Part shown: piece after piece, positions 59,873-64,000 of the stretch
Numbering within the stretch: the stretch's first letter is position 1
Layout: each line of letters starts with the position of its first letter
From: Lepidodermella squamata
Taxonomy: Eukaryota > Gastrotricha
DNA length: 64,000 nt
Assembly: GCA_047495785.1 (NCBI GenBank)
Contig: JBLDXI010000059.1
Span: 124,001-188,000, forward strand
Reading direction: 5' to 3'
Notes under the pieces: generated by a model
What the model was told of the DNA's origin: nothing
Seen by the model: the letters and a program-made list of their open reading frames with translations, nothing else
Databases searched by the model: none
Translations under genes and position numbers: made by a program

Positions 59873-60160
59873 TTTAAAACGTGTCGAATGTGCCGCAAAT
59901 GAAAAATAAAGCTAGCATGATCTGCGTTTCCTTTCAGCGCGGCAAGGTGAGAGGTAAACATCCTTTGAAATCGCGTCAAAGGACGTTATTCATAGCAACT
60001 GCTCCGCCTCTAATCGGATAATAGCGTGAGCCAAGTCGGCGGCGCGCTCAATTTCGTCACAGAATGAGTTGTACCCATATTAAGTGAGTTTTAAAGTCGT
60101 AAAAATTTGTGGCTTTATTGAAAACAAAAAAATCAATTCGCGACGTAACTAAACAACAGC

Positions 60161-63100
60161 CTAGTTGTTTATGGTGTCAGGAAACGATGCAGAAAGACGT
60201 TCAAGTGCCGCATACAGTTCAAGCATATTAGGCAAACTCTCGTCGAAATGCTTGGAGACTGCGGCGTAGTAGTATTCAGGTGCCTAGAGACGATAAACAA
60301 AAAAACACGAGTATTCAGGAAACAGCACGAATCTAGGGCACGCGAAGATTTACCTCCTTGTGGAGTTGTAAAAGCTGCCACAGTTTAATTCCGTCAAATT
60401 CGACCATCTTTTTGCCAAATTTGCTGTAAATAATAAGGCTGTTACTACGAAAATATCGATTAGACAAGGAAGCCTTACTCTTTCAGCTTTTCGAGTGACA
60501 ACCAGTACAAAATATCATCTTTTGTCCAGTGCATTAGATGATTTGGGTTCAAGCCCTTCGGAGGAATTTTCTTCTCGTCAAGTAAAGGTAGGACAATACT
60601 CGCATATTGCTTCGACTCGTCGACTTTGCGATCATTTTTCGGTTTGGCTTCGGCTGAATCGTTCCGCTTCGTTTCTTCGACTTTGTGGTCGATTTTCGGC
60701 GTGACTTCGGATGGTTCATTCGGCTTCGGTCCATGGTCTTTTGGTTTGGCTTCTGCTGACTCTTTCCGCTTCGATTCGTCGACGTGGCTATCGTTAATTG
60801 GTTCAACTTCAGCACCGCGATCGGGAACCGGACTCTTTTCTCTTGCAGAATCTTCAGGCACTTCTTCAGTTTTTGAAGTGTTCACCTGCTCCGAAGGCTC
60901 GCTTATTGGCATTTCGGGGGCTGGAGATGGGCGGCGGCTGACAGCAGGCTCTAAATTTGAATTCCTACGGCTATTCGTTTCCTTAGCATCCGTCACAGAC
61001 TGAACGAGCGAATGTAAGATTTCTTCGACCGTAGCTTTTGCTGTTTCAGTTTCCTCATTTTCCTCGACCACGTTATCTTTGGAAGTTGGCCGAGGTGAGG
61101 TCTTCCCATCTATAACTGATTGGGGCCGACTAGCAGCTTTTGCATTAGGTGAGGGACTTGGCCGACTCTTGGAATCTTCTAGCTGAGCCCCGGGAGTTGG
61201 GGTAATTCTCCTTTCTCCTTCGACATTGACAAGGGGCTCATTTTTGTCGACGATTTTCTCAGTTGCTGATGTTGGCCTGGTTGGCGATTTACTTCGTTTT
61301 TTACTCTCGTTGGAAGTTGGAGAGGTTCTGCCGCTAGCAGGCGGCGATTTTCGAAGCGCAGCCGATTTGTTAGCGTTTATCCGAGCAATTAGCCGGTTCG
61401 CCATCAGACCATGAATGGGAGAATCAAGAAATGTGGATAAAGCCTGAAAAATAGAGATTTAACCTCGAGTGGAAATTAGGTCTTATTGCTGCGTTACATC
61501 AGATGCGTTATTATCGTTGAACGTTTGACACAACTCGGGACTTTGAGCCAAACAACTCAACAAATTTATTGCTTCGTAGGCCACAGCATCAGCGGCAGGC
61601 AACTGAAAAATATCCAAGTGGTAGAGAAACAAAATTTCCCAATCTATTTACCTCGCTATCCGAGGTCTGCTTCTTCAGATAATCAAGTAAAAATTCCAGA
61701 AGTTCATCGGCTAGAGGCTGGAAAATGGAATAGCAATTCATTTTAATCAAAATTAGTAATTCAACTTACCTTTCGAATAGCAGGACAAACTGAACCGATT
61801 GCTGAAAGGTAGGAGTAGATATGCGTGATGAGTTGGGCAGATTCTGGAGCAGGTTCAGCCAGGTAATTTTCCGTGAAGGCTCGAGAATACGCGCCCGAAA
61901 CAGCTGCAAAAAATTATTAGAAATTTTGCGGATTTATAAAAATTATCAGAAATTTTGTTACCGGGCAATGGTTCTCGAATCATGGACTCCGAAATTTCAG
62001 GCAGCCAGTCAGCAGGCCACGCATTCACAGACTCAGCAATCAGCTTCCAGGCTAAGCGAGGTTCAGGGCTCGTCAAACTGGACGAAGACAGCTTGTTGAG
62101 TTTTTCCAGAAAATTCACGCGCAGGCGCATTTCGCTAATCGCGTCGGCTTCCGCCTCAATCACTTCGTTCTGCTTAAACACGACAGCGCCAGGCTCTTTT
62201 ATCGGCCCAGGATCAGGAGGCGATTCAATGCGGAATGTTTTAGACCGCGTGCTCTGATCGAGCGTGTTTTCTTTCTGCGCTTCATTCTCATCTTCTTCAA
62301 TGACGCTGTCGACAAGGGGATTGCCAGCTTCGAACTGAATTCCAGGCGTAGTTGCAGCTGTTTCAGGGCGGCTGGGATTCAACCGCTTTCGTCGGATTAA
62401 ATCAATCGCGTCGATGTTTTTTGTTATCAACTCGGCATTTCTGTTATTAAATTCGGTCATATTCTTGATGATCTCGAGGCACTGTAGTAACCGAGAAATC
62501 TCGCCATCGGTAATTTGAAGCGTGTGATCTCCGGTCGCCAACGCTAAAAGCAGGTGCAAAGTGCGCCTTCGAAGTCCATGAAGCCCGTTGACTTCTAGCA
62601 AGCGAATAATAGTGCTGATAACGCCGAATTTCATCAATTTCGGCTTGTTCGCTTCAAAGTCACACAGGTGGGTGAGTCCGGTTATCAACGCTTCGACCGC
62701 TTCTACAGATACTTTCACGTCGCTTAGATTCTGGTTGCCTGATGCTAATGCGGCATCTAGCCAAGCGGTGATTGCCTTGATGAATACCGCTCCTACGTTT
62801 TTCTCATCATTGTAATTATTCTGCGGCTTCTTGTTGTGAAGCAAGTTTAAATGGCACAAAGCCGCGAGGCACTTGACTTCCTCGTCAAGCCCGCTAATCA
62901 AAATCGGGAAAATCTGAAATTTGAAGACGTAACTTTTCTGAAGGTGAAGATCAGGTAACATACGTTCATAGCGCCGGCATTAATCATTTCTACCGTGTGG
63001 TCGGGCGTTTTCAGCAAGTTCAGCAGCAATTGGAGACAGCTTTTCGTCAAGAAATTGTTGGGAGCCCCTGCACCCTGCGTCATAGCTGGGTTCTTTATCT

Positions 63101-63628
63101 CATTTGACAGGTGTTGCAACATAACTTCAACAGCTCCATGTTTCGCCAGATTCTACAAGATAGCGAATTAAAATCAGGTTATAATTATAACATGAAAATT
63201 AGGTCACATTTCCGAACGGAAAATAGTCGCTAAAATTCGCAGCACTGCCGAAAAGATTCCTTGAAAGTTTATAGAGCCCTTCGTCTTTTGGATTGAAGGA
63301 TTTAACACATTGTTTGATCAGAGCCATGACTATTTCTGAAGTAAAAAGAATGCATGTTGTGAACCTTTTGCCACTTCAACAAAAAACTACCTGCGTATCC
63401 GTTGTCGTCAAGTACAGTTGCTATTTCTTGCCGCCATGCTTTCCATTCGAAATAAGATTTCTGAATTCTCCAAACTGTTTCTCTCAGTTCAGCGTTATTC
63501 GGAGTCCTAGCAGCACTGCTGAGTTTCTGCAAGAACTTGACCCTCGACTTAGTCTCTTGTTTGGCCCCATCAAGAGAAACGATACTCTGGTTTTCGCGCG
63601 GCGTGAACGGCGCGTTTTGCTTTGCCAT
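60161..63628 (-). CDS. ARM-linker-SAM paralogue lacking the TIR domain
   Basis: Ten minus-strand exons: 63628..63391, 63335..63208, 63152..62964, 62913..61962, 61903..61770, 61717..61652, 61602..61498, 61443..60479, 60423..60354, 60283..60161; 989 aa. It is a tandem paralogue of the ARM-TIR-SAM gene 288 bp downstream. Matching pieces: QETKSRVKFLQKL, KAWRQEIATVL, LYKLSRNLFGSAANFSDY, EVKCLAALCHLNLL, MRLRVNFLEKLNKL and the SAM part (MHWTKDDILYWLSLEKL, KFGKKMVEFDGIKLWQLLQL, APEYYYAAVSKHFDESLPNML). Intron phases match and two exons have equal length (128 and 70 nt). In the place of the last ARM part and TIR there is one 965-nt exon: about 30 residues still resemble the ARM sequence, then a Ser/Pro/Lys/Glu-rich disordered linker leads to the SAM. 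No FISYSW, CRAE or GWLG motif is present. A regulatory or scaffold role is possible. Minus-strand AATAAA at 60119..60114. Confidence 0.85.
60600..60795 (-). repeat. Degenerate coding repeats in the linker of the TIR-less paralogue
   Basis: Three imperfect units read on the minus strand as HVDESKRKESAEAKPKD, HKVEETKRNDSAEAKPKND and RKVDESKQYAS. They lie at the end of the charged linker, just before the SAM domain. Confidence 0.75.
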
Positions 63629-64000
63629 TGCATTAATCTCAAACCAAACCGGCTGCTAACTCATATGTCAAATGATTTTCTCACATATCTACGCATTTAG
63701 CCCACCGTTGCAAAGGAAGCGATCGATATGTTGTGCCAAGCAACACTTATTAGCGAAGAAAGACCGTCCAGTGCGCGACATACTTCTTAGCAAAACCGAG
63801 TCCGCTAATCGAGATTATTGGACATTGCATACCTAAGTATGCGCCCTAAGTTTCCTTTATAGTACCATCAAATTATTTCTTATTTTCTGAGTTTTAATAG
63901 CAAGTTCCTGTTACCCTAGAAAATATTTGTAATATTTCAAAATAAAATGGTTTATTTTTCATCAGTCACGAAATATTGCAGACGACAGGTAAAACGACAA
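63629..64000. other. Upstream region of the ARM-linker-SAM gene
   Basis: 372 bp to the window edge. It should include the promoter of the gene at 60161-63628. No further ARM, TIR or SAM coding sequence is visible, so I cannot say whether the tandem array goes on beyond the window. Confidence 0.4.

Noticed and set aside
56163-63628. Calling both ARM/SAM genes SARM1
   Set aside because: SARM1 has ARM-SAM-SAM-TIR order. One gene here has TIR before a single SAM and the other has no TIR, so a SARM1 symbol would mislead.

Overview
This is nuclear DNA of an animal. The coding regions are split by very short introns, mostly 50-70 bp with GT...AG ends, and AATAAA signals lie just past many stop codons. 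The conserved genes are metazoan, among them SNAP-25, Numb with a PTB domain, SRF, seipin, CLPTM1, BLOC1S4 and a LINE with a PHD finger. Genes are densely packed on both strands. A small-genome invertebrate fits best, for example a tardigrade, rotifer or similar protostome, but I cannot fix the phylum from sequence alone. All exon structures were read by eye from splice sites, reading frame and remembered homologues, so individual junctions could be wrong by a few bases.

Left part (1-12.5 kb, all minus strand): golgin-84 (3' end cut by the window), alpha-SNAP, SNAP-25, SRF and BPNT1. Three of these five act in Golgi tethering or SNARE cycling. Middle left (15.4-31.4 kb): WDR43/UTP5 (+), Numb (-), YLPM1 (+), NFRKB (+) and NAD kinase (+). 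An apparently intact non-LTR retrotransposon (PHD finger, AP endonuclease, reverse transcriptase) lies at 33-36.4 kb with a short microsatellite tail.

Right centre (37.5-50.9 kb): seven genes in a row on the plus strand with short gaps. They are GTF3C5, V-ATPase subunit D, the mitochondrial i-AAA protease YME1L, CLPTM1, a membrane-anchored GH65 protein related to PGGHG that seems to have lost its catalytic residues, seipin and BLOC1S4.

Right end (51.1-63.6 kb): four consecutive minus-strand genes with unusual design. (1) A NEK-like pseudokinase (HRD is HRG, DFG is SFD) fused to an NHL-type beta-propeller. (2) A divergent Hsp70-like protein with an N-terminal membrane anchor. (3) An ARM-TIR-SAM protein, a domain order different from canonical SARM1 (ARM-SAM-SAM-TIR), that keeps the TIR glutamate. 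(4) A tandem paralogue of (3) with matching intron phases in which the last ARM part and the TIR are replaced by a charged repeat linker, leaving ARM-linker-SAM. The two paralogues are the strongest candidates here for an undescribed system, possibly a TIR enzyme and a TIR-less partner or regulator. That functional reading is inference.
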